A DNA stretch of 64,000 bases from Xiphophorus maculatus (GCF_002775205.1 NC_036464.1:3411817-3475816), one strand, 5' to 3'; shown: positions 22,750 to 35,200, counted from the first letter of the stretch. Program-made: numbers and translations. The notes: generated from the sequence alone by a model not told the origin.

Positions 22750-25700
22750 CAGTGGCGGAGCTAGACTTTTATTTCTGGGGGGGCGGATGGGGGGCCAGGG
22801 CTATCTGTAAGGGGTCCACTGACTATGACAATGACAATACAGTAAAAGTACTTTCATTCACATACTATATATAAATAAAGACTCATGAAATGAGATTTGC
22901 TCATGTAATTTGCAGTTTATTATCAATGCATGCCACACAAAGCATAAGTGGACATTAACCTCTAAATGACACCATTGTAACAAGACAAGACTTACAATGA
23001 GAATGCAGTGTCACACAGTTCACAATTACAATATCTCAAAAAAGAAGGTTGTATGTTATGGAAACTGTTATTTAATAGATGCTACATGTGCATTTTATTT
23101 TCGAACTTAATGCAGCTATGACCAAATGTACTGACTCCTAAACTATCATTGGTACAAGTACCAGTCGGTGAAGACCCAAATCATGACGAGAAACGCAAGA
23201 CTTCTTCATGCACTCATAAAAGTAAAATCCTTCGGTTGTTGTGAGATGAAGCAAAATATGTTACAAAGTCATCCATGTTGAGGCCCCGTGCCCTCCTTGA
23301 CTCTATGCTAAGTGTTCCAATGTGACTTAGCCTGGCATCAGCCATTGTTGTCCTTAGGTAACTTTTAATTAATTTTAAAGCAGAAAAGCTTCTCTCACAA
23401 GAAGCAGTACTAACTGGACTAACTACTGCAATCTTGCAAAGTCTGAATAATTCATGTAAAACCTCTTTATAAGGTTCAAGAAACAGAATAAAATCAAGCA
23501 AAGTAGAAGGTGTGCCTAAATCACTCTTTATTCTCTGATCAAGCAAACGCCTTATTTGGTGCACTTCATGTTTCAGGTCATCTAAATCTGACTCAAAGAT
23601 ATGTCCAAAAGCAATCAGAGGCTCCTCATTCAAGAAAGTTGCACTTTTGGGGTTTAGGGACTGCACTCCTTGCATGATCTCACAATTTTTCTTTGAAAAA
23701 CGCCTCTTTAACTCCGCTATGAGACAGTCAAGCACCTGATTAAAGAGTGGTCTGGGGAAGCCCTCGTCATCACATTTTCTCTGTCCTATAGTGCTCATTA
23801 CAAGTGAGTCAAGAAATTTTGAACTTAATCTTGGATTTCTTCTGTCAATTTTTACACTGATTTTGCTCTTCTCAGCAAGTTCCTCAACCTCTTTCCATAG
23901 TTCATCAAAGTACTTTTCATTTCTGTAGTCCTGGAAAGTGTCTATAAGAGCACCTACTAGATCTACAGCTCTTGCTAGGTCAAGAGTGCTGGACTGAAGC
24001 ATGTCGGAAAGACATTTGGCATCACCAAGCACTTTACAAAAGGTAACCAAAAGACCTAAAAATTGGATATCTATTTGAAGAAGCAGGCCCCTTGCCTCCA
24101 CTGTTCTTTCGCCATTTCTTTCAAGTGCAATATCCTGCAACAATCTCAGAACTGCTGGAAGTCTGTCTCTCATGGTACGGCATGCCGTATACCTGCAGGC
24201 CCACCTCGTATCTGAAAGTGCCTGGAGCTCCCTGGGTTGTTCTGCTGGATACAACTCTTTCTGTACGTCAAGCCACCTCAGATGAACATAAGAGCCAGAC
24301 ACAAAGTTATGAAGCTGCTGTAGAAGTGCAAAAAAGTCAACGACCTCAGGGACTGCTTTGGTAGCATCAACAAGGACTAAATTCAAGCAATGTGCGTTAC
24401 AATGAACATAAAATGCAAATCTGGCATTGCTCTGAATTCTGGCAGATACACCAGAATGCTTCCCACTCATGACGGATGCACCGTCATAACCCTGTCCCAC
24501 TAGGTTATTCCTGTAGTCCAGACCATGTTTCTCAAGACAGCTAATGATCATTGCACTAAGACCTGCTGCATTAAGGCTTTCAGCTGCCTGGAAACATAGG
24601 AAGCTTTCGTGGATGACACCATTGTAATAATATCGTACAACCAAAGACATTTGTTCCTTTTTTTGCAAGTCTTTTGTTTCATCTGCAATAACACTGAACA
24701 CTTCACATTCCTTCACTTCTTTTATGATTTCAGTCTGTACCATCTCTGCTAAGCCCTGAAGAATTTCATTTTGGATTTGATGACTTGTGTATTTTGCATT
24801 GGCACATCCTCTAAGCTTTTTTTCAATTAACTGATCATGCTTTGCTATTTCATCCAATATAGCCAAAAAGTTTCCCTTATTTCTAGAGTCCCCAGACTCT
24901 CGATGACCCCTTTGAGCAATATTTTGTGTTGCAGTCAAAAGAAGAACATCGGCTATTGTTTTAATATAATAACGGTTTTCTTCCACCACTTTTTTCCGGT
25001 TTGTGTTTATAGAATTTAGCATGGTTGTATTTCCCTCATTAGCCCTTTTATATTGACTCCATGCATACATTGCATTTACATGGTGCTCTAACTTTGAGTG
25101 AAGCTTAAATCCAGACTCCTTGGACAATGCCTTTTTCCAATTACTGAAGCCGGAATGCGAAGCAAAGACACTATCTGGTGCATTAGGCAAAGAAAAATGC
25201 CTACAGGCAAAGCAGTAGGAGGAGTCTTTAATAACAGAATATTCTAACCAAGAATAGTCTTTGTACCAGGAGCTGTGAAAAGTTCTCTTTCTTGTTCCAT
25301 ACTGAGTTCTGGGGAAGTTTGTCAAACTTGGCTGAACAGGGCCCTGTTCTTTTGACTTTGAAATATCTGGAATACAAACACAATGGTTATGTACACATAA
25401 TTTACATGATCATTATGTCATGTAAATTGTGCAGCTACTAAGCAGGTCTTAGTGTAAGTAAAATTACCACTGGGTCCTTTTGGAAAAGCAAAAGGAGTGC
25501 TGGACACTGCTGAGAAGAGATCAGTGGTATCTCCTGCAATTGCCCCTTCTGGCTCATCATCATCCTGGTCAGGCGCAGAGCTTTCTGTGTTTTCAGACTC
25601 CTCCTTTGATGGAACTACGTTGTAAAAACAGTACATTAACATAATTGAACCAACAATTAAAGAAACACATTAGCAGAAGCCAGCAAGTAAAAATAACCTA

Positions 25701-27421
25701 AAACGGGGCAGGAATTTGACTGTTTCTGTAGATACTCTGACCTGGTGATGGTGGATTGGTGTTTGCCAGACTTTCTTTCTCGTGACTGTTCTCAGGACAT
25801 GAGCTACCAGGACTGCTGATGTCAGAGCTGAACCCTGTTTGATCTGTGCCTGATTTGCTTCTTTTTATAAAGAAGCTGTCTATCCTGCCTCCCTGTCTTT
25901 TCATTCTCAACTGACCCTAGGAAAAAAAACAAGCCAGTCATGTTATGCCAAGTATCACTTCCTATTACTTAGTGTTAATAGATCCCCACTTCCAGTGTGT
26001 AGGTCAGGGGAAACAGACTGTGGCTGTATGTTCAGCATTCAAACTTCTCAGCTACTGGACCGACTAACCTGTTTTTGTTCATGATCATTATCGACTTTAT
26101 TTATAAAGCACTTTAACAGCAGCCAGAGCTGAAATAAAGTGCTAAACATCAGCGATAAGATAAAAGAAAACATAAAAGAAAATGACAAAGCTAAACACAT
26201 AAGAATTTAAATAAATTAAACATTTCATGGAAAACATAATAAAGCAAAAAGAGTAACAGATTAAATTGTCACAAGTTCATGCCCTTTCCTAGGGGAAACG
26301 GAACCTCTAACAAAGTGTTGCCGTTTCATAGAAAATGTTTAGAAAAGAATTAGTAAAAATAGCAAATGTCAGTGGGGAACTTGTGTGGAGTTTTTTCACT
26401 CATTTTATAGTACAAGCTGGCTCCATTAGCATTACCTTTCACAGGTAAGAAAGAAAGAACACAATTTTATGAACAGAATTTCTTGACTTTGTGGCCAAAC
26501 GACAGCTTCTGAGCCAATAAATATTTCCCATGTAATTATATTGGCCAGAAGTAACTACTCTGATTTTTATTTTCTTAGTATAGCTAACATTTTTCATTCT
26601 GTATAGTTTTATTTAATGCGAGAGCTAATAAGAAATCGCTGTTAGAAAGAAAGAGCATTACAGACCAGAGGATTTTGGCAGGTCATATAATCAGGAATGT
26701 CGTGATCCATTCTGTCTGATAACACATGCACCACGTTGGATACTTTTTTTTTTACTTCCCGTATTTATCCTCCCGACATTGTTCAGGCAGACGTGAGTGG
26801 TAAACACACTGAAACACGTCAGCGTCTTTACAATACTTTTTGCTTCTGCGTGCATTACGAGTCTGACTGGCAGACGTGACGTATCATAGCAACTGGCCGA
26901 CTCGCTCACTAAGTCGGCGTCTACGTATGTCTATAGCTGTAGCATTGTTAGCTTGATGCTCGCAACTTATAGTAGTAACTCAACTACCAGAAACTATTTC
27001 CTGGCTGAGCACAAAATGTTTTTAACGGGGTTTTTTTATTGGTAGTAGTAAACCATTGTAAAACTTACCTTTGAAGTCAGATTATCCGTCTTGGAGTCAA
27101 ATCGACTGTATTCCTCTTAGCTGTACAATATTTCTCTATCGTCTCTTCGCGGTTCTCCTTCTCTTCTTCTGTTGGGTCAACTCTGTTGTGTCCAAATGGT
27201 GTATCACAATAAACGTAAATGGTGCATATCGCCCCCTGCTGCTTTTGAGCAGTCACAACAGTCACAAGTGTCACAACCCATTGTGGTACATAGTGCTACC
27301 TACTGTGAAGGAATGACTGGGTGTCGTGACATGTCGATCATTTGGGGGGGCCGCTGGGGGGGCCAATCAGATGGCTGGGGGGGCACTGGCCCCCCCGGCC
27401 CCCCCTCTAGCTCCGCCTCTG
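22750..27421 (-). mobile_element. Inner hAT element (B), apparently autonomous
   Basis: The terminal repeats are CAGTGGCGGAGC (left) and CAGAGGCGGAGC (complement of the right end). The flanking 8-bp duplication GTTACACC is perfect (22742-22749 and 27422-27429). It is 4,672 bp long and encodes one transposase on the minus strand in three exons. A subterminal G-rich/C-rich stretch at the right end (27340-27410) echoes the left end. Identical target duplications and an open coding sequence point to a recent insertion. It landed inside element A. Confidence 0.92.
23214..25904 (-). CDS. hAT transposase, ZMYM1-like (TTF zinc finger, DUF4371, hAT dimerisation)
   Basis: Three minus-strand exons, 25904-25742, 25614-25468 and 25366-23214, join in phase at GT-AG sites to 820 residues without a stop. 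The start MKRQGGRIDSFFIKRSKSG is usual for this group. A TTF-type zinc finger follows (SWYKDYSWLEYSVIKDSSYC, then FACRHF). The RNase-H-like core has VIADETKD, GYDGASVMSG and CNAHCLNLVLVDA. The C-terminal dimerisation domain is STASCERSFSALKLIKSYLR, with the expected glutamate. It would cut and paste element B. Fish databases often call such genes 'zinc finger MYM-type protein 1-like', but the surrounding terminal repeats show it belongs to a transposon. Confidence 0.9.
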
Positions 27422-27483
27422 GTTACACCTGTTTCGCTTCTCCCATTAAACACAAAGCAAGTCTCGCAATCAGCAGCAGCCAC

Positions 27484-27689
27484 ATGGAGGAGGAGACGGA
27501 GACCACAACGACTGCAACTACGTCGGACACGGCTCCAGGGGAACCACCAGCTGGTGATGAGAGCCCATGGCCTTATTTAAACACAATATACTCTTTCGTG
27601 GGTGTTAAAGATTCGTCGTACCGCATGCAGTTTATGTTATTCCTGCGCGAAGATGTGGAAATTCTATCTTACAAAAACTCCCCGTCCAG
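27484..27689 (+). pseudogene. Transposase 5' exon left in outer hAT element A
   Basis: The frame from ATG 27484 contains GDESPWPYLNTIYSFVGVKD, then SSYRMQFMLFLREDVEILSY, and ends at a GT donor at 27690. This composition is usual for the first exon of fish hAT transposases of the BED-finger group. No continuing exon is found before the right end of the element, so the gene is a fragment. Confidence 0.6.
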
Positions 27690-28482
27690 GTAACGTCTTA
27701 TGAAATGGTTATAATCCTCCTGTGTCAGTAACTATAGCTTGGTCACTAGACACTACTGTATTGTGAAATCTTGACCATAAATGAACTTTGTTTGGCATTG
27801 TTTCAGTTCCATACGTGGTGTATTTAGCTTAGGCCTAATGTTGACTGTAGCAGGCTACCTAGACTCCTCTGTTCAAGGGGGACAGAAGCCATAGCGATAG
27901 CAATTTAGACTAAATTTAACGAATATAGGAAAGGCATGCAAGTTCAAAACCACAAACCATTAACATGTGCTACTCTTCAAAACTGGAACAATTTATTAGC
28001 AGGTTTAATTTTGCATTCACTTGGTTGGGTACATTATTTTAAGTGTATTTGACAAGTTTACCAAAATATAAAAAATGTCATTCAAACTGCATTTGCTTTG
28101 TTTTACTTTTTACTTGTACTTTTCATTACATTACTTGAGTACATCCATTTTTACAGTAATTTCCATACTTAAGTACAAGAAGTTTCAGATACTTTAAGAC
28201 TTTTACTCAAGTAACATTTCAGTCAGTGACTTGGACTTTTACCAAAGTCATATTTTGGAGAGGTACTTATACTTTTACTTGACTCTGAGATTTCAGTACT
28301 TTATACAACACTGGGAAAAAACAAAAAACTGGTTTTCTCAGCTGAAGCTCTAATCCCTGAGCGTTGTCTGCAAGGTGGGTTTGAAGCTTAAAGGTTTTTC
28401 ATTCTGATAAAGTTAATCAAACCGTTTCAGCTACACAGAAAAATCTTTGGAAACAACCTGCGAGTCTCAGCGCAGGGGCGCT

Positions 28483-28510
28483 GAACCTCCTCCTGCCGCC
28501 AGATGGCAGC
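28483..28510 (+). promoter_or_regulatory. CTCF-like motif upstream of dnph1
   Basis: CCGCCAGATGGCAGCAG lies about 300 bases before the dnph1 start in GC-richer sequence that is probably its promoter. It fits the CTCF core at most positions. Not tested. Confidence 0.35.
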
Positions 28511-28803
28511 AGAGAGACGATGATCAATGCGATGTATACCAGCTGACGGTTCCTCAGCTGTACACAATAATAAATGCATGTCTGTGTCGCTGCGCATCAC
28601 CAGCGGTTATTTATGGCTGCAGACTGAGGAGCTCCACAGGAACCGGAAATGAATGTTTTTAAAGGGAAGCGGAAACGATAAGAGCTCCGCGCGGGAAGAG
28701 GCCGGAAGTGGGAACCTCGGGTCAGACAGCCAACAGAACTGTAGAATCAGACGAGGACAGCAGGTCCAGACTAAAGGCGGTTCGGAACCAGGCCCGGTCC
28801 AGG

Positions 28804-31495
28804 ATGAAGATCTATTTCTGCGGCAGCATCCGGGGCGGCAGGTCGGACCAGCAGCTCTACCAGAGGATCGTGAACCAGCTGCACAGATACGGGAGCGTGC
28901 TCACCGAGCACGTGGCCAGCGCCCAGCTCAGCGACTCAGGTGGGACGCGCATGCGCACTTGAGTTGTTGATGGACTACAACCAGGCGGGTTGCTCTACAT
29001 CAGTGGAGCCCAAAGTGGCCCCTGAGGCCCGGCATCCTGCGGGTTTTAGTCTCTCCCTGGTTTAACGCACCTGGATCCAATGATGGACCATTAGAGGCCG
29101 AAGAAGAACTTTGACCTGCTGAAAAGGTTGTTTGTACCAGGGAGAGAATAAAACATGCAGGGTGCAACCGGGCCTCAGGGGCCCAGTTTGGGCTCCACTC
29201 CTCTAACCAAGGCTGTAACTTTGAGCTGCCAGTTGAGGAGGAAGAGGAGGAAGAGGAGGCACCGAAGGCCTTTCAGTGCTACGAATACAGCCAGAAGTGA
29301 AATGTGAATATCATTCAGTCTGACTCACTGAACCTGATCCGGCTCGTCAGTTTAATAGCACCTTTTGAAAATGAAACCTTTTAGCAGCTTTAAACATACT
29401 AAGAGTTATAAAGACGTTAAAACATCAGCTGCCATAGCAATGCATGGAAGCACCTACAGTCCTGCACGTTAGCACAAACATTAGCGGTGCACTTCCTCTC
29501 TAGTGACCTGCCTGTGGAGCAAAGCAACGCAAAATAAGCATTTAGCTAGCTTGTATGTATTAGCCATGTTTAGCACACTGAATGGAGAAAGTCAATGATA
29601 GACAACATGCTAGTGACAGCATTTAGGCTAACATTAGCATTTTGGCTCATTTTAGCTTACACACTAGTTTAAACCTACTGAATGGAGTAAGTCCACACTG
29701 GTCAACATGCTTCAGATGTTCCACATGCTATTAATATTATTTTAGCTAAGCCTAGCATTGATGCTAATCTTTAGCATCAGAACCCTGGTTTGACTTTGGC
29801 TTTGAACTTCTTCACAAATGTTCTAGTTAATCTAAAATGTCTTTGCCTTGGTGATGCAATTATTAACATATTCTCATTTATGGAATGAGTCTGTAGATTT
29901 GCTCAATGCTTGCCTACAGTTGAAAACAATTACAAAATCCACCAACATTTTCTGTGAAGTATTATCACAATAATGTAGTTGCCTTTTACTAGCTGATTTT
30001 ACCGAGCGCTCAGAAACTGGAGCACTTCATACAAGAGAGGACAGTTGGGCAGCAGAGTGACCGTCGCTGCTCCTGGACTGGACGGCGGCCATTAGCCGCT
30101 ACAGCTAGTGATGTGAACCTGCGGCGCCATTACTGGCCATCGTTTGATTCCACTGAACCAAACTGATCCGATGCAGGACGAGCAGGAATCTGTCACAACA
30201 AACGGTTGGAGCCCCACATTTCTTATCCACTTTCTATACATTTTGGCTTGAATAAAAGTGCCGACGTTTGGATGTGTAAAATATCTCTACCTCTCTGGAT
30301 ATAAACCTAGAAACAGTTTGGTCACGATACCAGCGGTGGTTGGTTAGCTTCTTTAAACAGCTGCTTTACTGATAATCTGTCAGAAAGTCGATGTTTGGGT
30401 CGCCTTATTTTTGAATTAACTGAACCGAAACACGCAGCGGGTTCATATCATGGCTGTCCAAGTCAAGCTACAGCATTAGGCTACTAACCTGCTCCACACT
30501 TTAGATTCAAGTTTAAACTTTTTACTGACCTGTGAAATGTGATTCCCTTCGATCTTATCTTGCTGTCGTAGCGTTGACCATTAATAACAACACATTACGT
30601 CCCTTTTCAGATTCTGTGCTTGATTGGGTCATTTTCCAGACCACCGATATTCCAGTAGGTCACGTGACGTCCGGTCCACTAGATCACTGAGAGGACTTGA
30701 TATTTACGTTTTGCAAAATAATGTTAAAAAGTTGTTAACGCTCTGAACACAATGAGCAGCTGCTGCCCTGTTACTGTCCGCTGATGGATGCAGGAACATC
30801 AAGGGGGAAAGGTGCAGGAAATGTTGGTGGGGACATGTCCATGTCAGGACGAGGGGCGGGGACATGTCTAGAAATCTGCTTTTATTTTGAAATCTTCTCT
30901 TTAGAGCTGAAGCTGTTGGGGTTTTTGGGACCAACATGGCCACAAGGTTTAATAGTTCATGAATGAACTGGTTCCGCATAGGATGAATTGCGTCACTGCT
31001 GCTGATTGGTCATTGGTCGTGTGATGTCACTTACCAGCTGTGCTCTGATTGGTCAGGAGAGGAGGGCCCAGCAGGGGGCGACAGAGCCATCCATGACCGA
31101 GACCTGGCCTGGCTGCAGCAGTCTGACGGTAAGACCGGATCGTGGCGTCGGTCCCAGAGCGGCGGGCCGCTGACCTCTGACCTCTGTGTGTCTCAGTGGT
31201 GGTTGCCGAGGTGACGCAGCCGTCCCTGGGCGTCGGCTACGAGTTGGGCCGGGCCGTGGACATGAAGGAGAAGAAGGTGCTGTGTTTGTTCCGGCCGTCG
31301 TCAGGACGAGGTGAGGTCACTTCCTGTTCAGGTTGACGTGATTGGTCGTCAGGGTGTTAACTTCCTGCCTCTGCAGCGCTGTCGGCTATGATCCGAGGGG
31401 CGGCGGACGGGCGGCGCCTCCTGGTGGTGGACTACAGTGAGGAACAGCTGGAGGTGGTTCTGGACCGGTTCTTCAGCAGCCTGCAGTCGGTCTGA
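28804..31495 (+). CDS. dnph1: DNPH1 (RCL), 2'-deoxynucleoside 5'-monophosphate N-glycosidase
   Basis: Four exons, 28804-28939, 31057-31128, 31197-31310 and 31377-31495, join in phase to 146 residues (human 174; the difference is mostly in the termini). The enzyme cleaves the N-glycosidic bond of deoxynucleotides, notably hydroxymethyl-dUMP, keeping modified bases out of DNA. Motifs: MKIYFCGSIRGGRSDQQLYQ (phosphate-binding N-terminus), then HDRDLAWLQQSD, VAEVTQPSLGVGYELGRAVD with the catalytic glutamate in GYELG, and ALSAMIRGAADGRR. The ATG at 28804 is chosen because the open frame further upstream has no ATG. Intron 1 is 2.1 kb; the others are short. Confidence 0.94.
29001..29200. mobile_element. 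hAT-like MITE in dnph1 intron 1
   Basis: Inverted ends CAGTGGAGCCCAAA and (complement) GAGTGGAGCCCAAA enclose 200 bp without coding potential. The flanking octamers CTCTACAT and CTCTAACC match at only 5 of 8 positions. The same family, internally deleted, is at 44191-44319 (shared GGCCGGCATCCTGC-like and GAGACTAAAAC-like strings). Confidence 0.65.
29460..29830 (+). repeat. TTAGC/GCTAA-rich dispersed repeat, copy 1
   Basis: Repeated TTAGC and GCTAA pentamers, with TTAGCCATGTTTAG, ACTGAATGGAG and GCTAACATTAGCATTTT-like strings. It is paralogous to 33840-34200 in the same orientation and order. Family not identified; non-coding. Confidence 0.6.
29830..31056 (+). other. dnph1 intron 1, 3' part
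   Basis: No exon seen. It contains GTCACGTGAC at 30659-30668 (E-box/CLEAR palindrome) and one copy of the recurrent word GCTTTTATTTTGAA at 30878-30891. Confidence 0.4.
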
Positions 31496-31576
31496 CCAAT
31501 CAGAGCGCAGCCAGCGGTCACCATGGTTACGTCCACCGGGACAGGGCGGCCTTTGTTTAGATATATCTGGAAAAGT

Positions 31577-31582
31577 AATAAA
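31577..31582 (+). terminator. dnph1 poly(A) signal
   Basis: AATAAA lies 82 bases after the dnph1 stop codon. Confidence 0.7.
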
Positions 31583-31689
31583 AGCCACTGCTGCTTTTAT
31601 AAGAATCAGAAAGAACCTGATGACCCATCTTCATCGTCTTCATCAGCAGCACAAAGGGCCAGAGGTCACAGGGAAGACGTAGAGTTTGT

Positions 31690-32760
31690 CTAGTAGAATG
31701 GTCATGAATCCTGGACTAATGCAGAATATCTATTTGTAAATATTAATTTTCTTTATTGGGGATTTTTGATATTTTAGTATTAAATGTTTCACCTTGTAGT
31801 TTCCATCTGACTTCATAACTGAGGTTTATTAAATGTCTCTTTGTCCAAAACTTTATTAAAAAATTATCTTTTTCCTGGTTCTTTGCAGAATATCTGACTG
31901 TATTCATATAAAAAATAAAAATGTTGAAGAGAATCTGATTGGCCTCCAGTGAAGAAAAGCCAATAAACTGATCAACCTGCCAGGGGAAGAGATCTCCAAT
32001 CAATAACCGTTATTGATAGATGATTAGTAGTTACACACTGGTAGAGCATATTCTCCAGGTGTAGCAGGAACATTACATTTATTAACCCTAACTTCATCAT
32101 TATACATGTTGAGCCAGTGATCCCTGTTCCGTCCAGATCTTGGTAAAAAGTGATTCATTCTTATAAAATGTTCCCATTATTCCAGATATAACATTAGAGC
32201 AGCTTAACACGCTCTGGGTTTCAAGTGTCTCCATATTTTAACTTTCAAACTAGAGCAGATTAAAGTCGATCAAGATTTGAAAAAGTACTTCAGTTTGAGA
32301 ACCAGCAGGAGGTCCAGATGTTCCGGCAGAACCGGGTCTGACGGGACTTCAGACGGGAAATGAGCCTCCATCTGATTCATGTTTTTACCGTGGACTAAAT
32401 ATCGTTTATAGAGTAAAGTTACCTCGGCTTATTTCAACAACCGTGGAGGTGATGTGCTTTTATTTTTGGCAGGTTTCCTGTGACCGTAGCTATGGTAACG
32501 GAGCCGCAGCTCAGAAAATGGGAGTTTAATCTCCCGTCGATAAGGGAAGCAGTTTGCTCTGATCCAGCTGTTGACTGATGATACGGATGGTTTTAATACA
32601 TCAATTAACAGGTGTTCTGTTTATCTATGCTACCCGTAAATCCGTCCTGCCTGGTGGCAGTGCGCATGCGCACATCGATGCTACGTCACATTCTGGTTAC
32701 TCAGCAGATTTCTTGTGGAAGTTTTGTTTCATGTAATTTATTTCTTCGCTAAGCTTTATT
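31690..32760. other. Intergenic stretch without a recognised gene
   Basis: AT-rich unique-looking sequence between dnph1 and a hairpin cluster. No splice-flanked frame or repeat boundary is evident. Confidence 0.4.
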
Positions 32761-32763
32761 GGG

Positions 32764-33049
32764 GCCTGCCCATAGCAATGCATAGGGATGTTATCCCTAT
32801 GCATTGCATGGCAGGCACCTATTGTTCTACACCTCAAAATAACTGCCGCTTCCTACTACCGTTAATGCGGCTCGTACCGCTGCATGCCCCCTCACAATAT
32901 ATATATCAAAACGTGCGGCTCAATCCCGTGAGGGGAGCTATTACTGTTGTTGGCATTTCGAGTAACTGTGGCGACATAATTAACAAAAAACGAGCCAAAT
33001 TTAACTCAAAACAAAAGTCTAACTGACACAAAACAGTGTCAGTTAGACT
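32764..33049. repeat. Hairpin-forming segment
   Basis: At 32764-32818 the inner arms GCAATGCATAGGGA / TCCCTATGCATTGC flank a 5-base loop and extend outward with two single-base bulges. At 33016-33049, 14-base perfect arms (AGTCTAACTGACAC and complement) flank AAAACA. Two further hairpins follow the satellite: 33751-33771 (TGCACCGCC) and 33811-33837 (GAACTGCCTTGC). Confidence 0.7.
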
Positions 33050-33235
33050 CAAAATAGACATAGAATTTAGTCTGCCTCTCTGAACTGCTCTTTAGAGCCA
33101 CAATGACTGAAGGTTAGAACTACAACATGGCGGACACTGAGTGCCTACAAAAGAGGTCTGAGCTGAATGTCAGAACTACAAACATGGTGGAACTGTCAGT
33201 TACTACAGAGGAGGACTGAGCTGGCCTTTAGAACT

Positions 33236-33740
33236 ACTTGTGTTTTGGGCTTTTTATAACTGATTTTACCCAACCATTGTTACACATGGGATTAGTGTGG
33301 CAATTTAAAATGAAGCTTACTGAAAATTTCAAAATAAAAGCCTTGAATATTTTTACATCAGATAATTGCTCTTTTTGGCTTTATGTGACTTTTTTATCCA
33401 AAGCACTGTTACACATGGGATTAGTGTGGCAATTTAAAATTAAGCTTAACAAAAATTTCAAAATAAAAGCCTTGACAATTTTTACATCAGATAATTGCTC
33501 TTTTGAGCATTATATAACTGATTTAACCCAGCAATTGTTACACATGGGATTAGTTTGGCACTTTGAAATGAAGCTTAACAAAAATTTCAAAATAAAAGCC
33601 TTGAGAAATCTTACATTAGGTAATTGCTCTTTTGAGCAATAAATAACTGATTTAACCCAATGACTATTAGACATGGGATTAGTTTGGACCTTTGAAATTA
33701 AGCTTAACAAAAATTTCAAAATAAAAGCCTCAACATGCCC
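33236..33740 (+). repeat. 129-bp satellite, four units
   Basis: The string ACATGGGATTAG recurs at exact 129-base spacing (about 33284, 33413, 33542, 33671). Each unit also holds TTCAAAATAAAAGC (33328, 33457, 33586, 33715). Since 129 is a multiple of 3, an open frame runs through three units, but that is a by-product of the period. Confidence 0.85.
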
Positions 33741-33839
33741 CTGAGGTTAGTGCACCGCCTGCGGCGGTGCAATAATATTATTCTGCATTATATTTTTCTC
33801 TCAGGTCAGGGAACTGCCTTGCTGCGCAAGGCAGTTCAT

Positions 33840-34200
33840 TAGCATTAGCATTTTAGCTTATATAAGCTATTAGCTATTTATTTGACTTATTAGCCATGTT
33901 TAGTCTACTGAATGGAGTAATACCATTATAGAAAACATCCCAGTGATGTCCCACATGCTAGTGACAGCAATCACGCTAACATTAGCATTTTTGCTAATTT
34001 TAGCTGATACACTTACTTTATCATACTGAATGGTGCAAGTCAATGTTAGTAAACATTCTTGTCATTGTATTCATATGATTGCAGCTTTCTTTAGCATCGA
34101 TGCTAATTTCTAGCATCAGAACGCTGGGTCCAAACCGACGGGCACACTTTGGCAGGCCCCGGTTAAATTTCTTCAGGAATTTTCTAGTTTAATTTATTTT
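33840..34200 (+). repeat. TTAGC/GCTAA-rich dispersed repeat, copy 2
   Basis: Same order of strings as copy 1 at 29460-29830: TTAGCCATGTTTAG, ACTGAATGGAG, CACATGCTAGTGACAGCA, GCTAACATTAGCATTTT, then a GCATCAGAAC(C/G)CTGG end. It directly follows the hairpin at 33811-33837. Confidence 0.6.
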
Positions 34201-34704
34201 GTGCCTGGCTTTCATTAAGCTGCTGAATTACTTCATGTTTTTCTTGACAAGCAGCTTATAAATTTATTTATAAATGACTTTAGTTTGCCGTCTGTAATAT
34301 TGTTACTGTAAACAAGTCATTATTTGGCGGTTAATCAGAACAAAATAAGTTGTTTTGTGGCTTTTTTGTCCCTATACTTTAAAATATTTTAGTTTAATTA
34401 CACTCTTTATTACTAAACTTTGCTAAATAGACTTTGGTAGCGATGCTATGTGGGATTGAATCTGTGTAAAAGTGTAATATTAGTGTGCATTAATCATATC
34501 CCATCATTCCAGTGACATATTGTGGCTGCATTTAATAAAGTCTGTCATACAACAGATTAATGCGCAAAAAAGAGTTGCGTTGATCTGTTGTCTGTGTTTA
34601 ATTTAATTCCAATAAAAACCTGTTTACTGTTTTATTCTTACAAACCTCTGTAACTAAAATATTTTAACAGGTAGGATATTCTAGTAAAGGATTAGTGCAA
34701 ACAT

Positions 34705-34976
34705 CTACAGCTTTTCATTTTAAACAGGTAGATATTCAGATGAAGGAAGTGATCTTCTTGTGGTTTCGTCATGGATAGAAATTGTTCTGATGCTAAGCTA
34801 ACCATAATTGCTAAGCTTCCACTTCAGTCACTCTAATAATGTTATAAAATATATTTTACATTAACAACCTGCTGTAGTTTCTGATTGTAAACATGACGGT
34901 AGCAGCTTTGGACGCGTAGCACCGACAGATAGACTTAGCCATCTATCCGTGCTACGGTAGGAGAATCTGACGAGGT
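34705..34976 (+). repeat. Dispersed repeat of about 270 bp, copy 1
   Basis: Nearly identical (only scattered differences) to 45290-45555 in the same orientation, from CAGCTTTTCATTTTAAAC to GAGAATCTGACGAGGTA. Its 3' part contains GTAGCACCGACAGATAG and CTATCCGTGCTAC, an imperfect hairpin. It is probably a non-autonomous element; family unknown. Confidence 0.7.
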
Positions 34977-35200
34977 AGCACTGACAGTCAGCTGGCCTCT
35001 ACGGTGCTACAGTGAGAAAAGCCCCGAAACCTCGCGAGAAGCTTCGTGTTTTCAGCTGTAGTTCCCTCCTATGCCGCTGGGGGCGATAAATCCGACCCTC
35101 TGCTTTTACCGCAGCAGCAGAAGAAGGAGCCCAGCTAGACATCCCGCTAACCGCTAGTCCAGATCTGCTCTGACTGAAACCGAACCGAGCCGAGCCGAAC

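Larger units (their letters stand above)
22436..28313 (+). mobile_element. Outer hAT element (A), relic, host of a second hAT
   Basis: The ends are CAGTGTTGTATA and its complement TATACAACACTG. Flanking 8-bp repeats GGAAAAAT (22428-22435) and GGAAAAAA (28314-28321) agree at 7 of 8 positions. Without the inner insertion it is about 1.2 kb. Its right part keeps one transposase 5' exon, but the catalytic exons are gone. One mismatch in the duplication suggests it is older than the inner element. Confidence 0.85.

Noticed and set aside
23214-25904. A host zmym1-like gene
   Set aside because: The three exons lie wholly inside terminal repeats with a perfect 8-bp duplication, so this is the transposase of a hAT element.
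33238-33642. A repeat protein with 43-residue units
   Set aside because: The open frame exists because the satellite period is 129, a multiple of 3. There is no start context or splice support, and the DNA repeats equally outside the frame.
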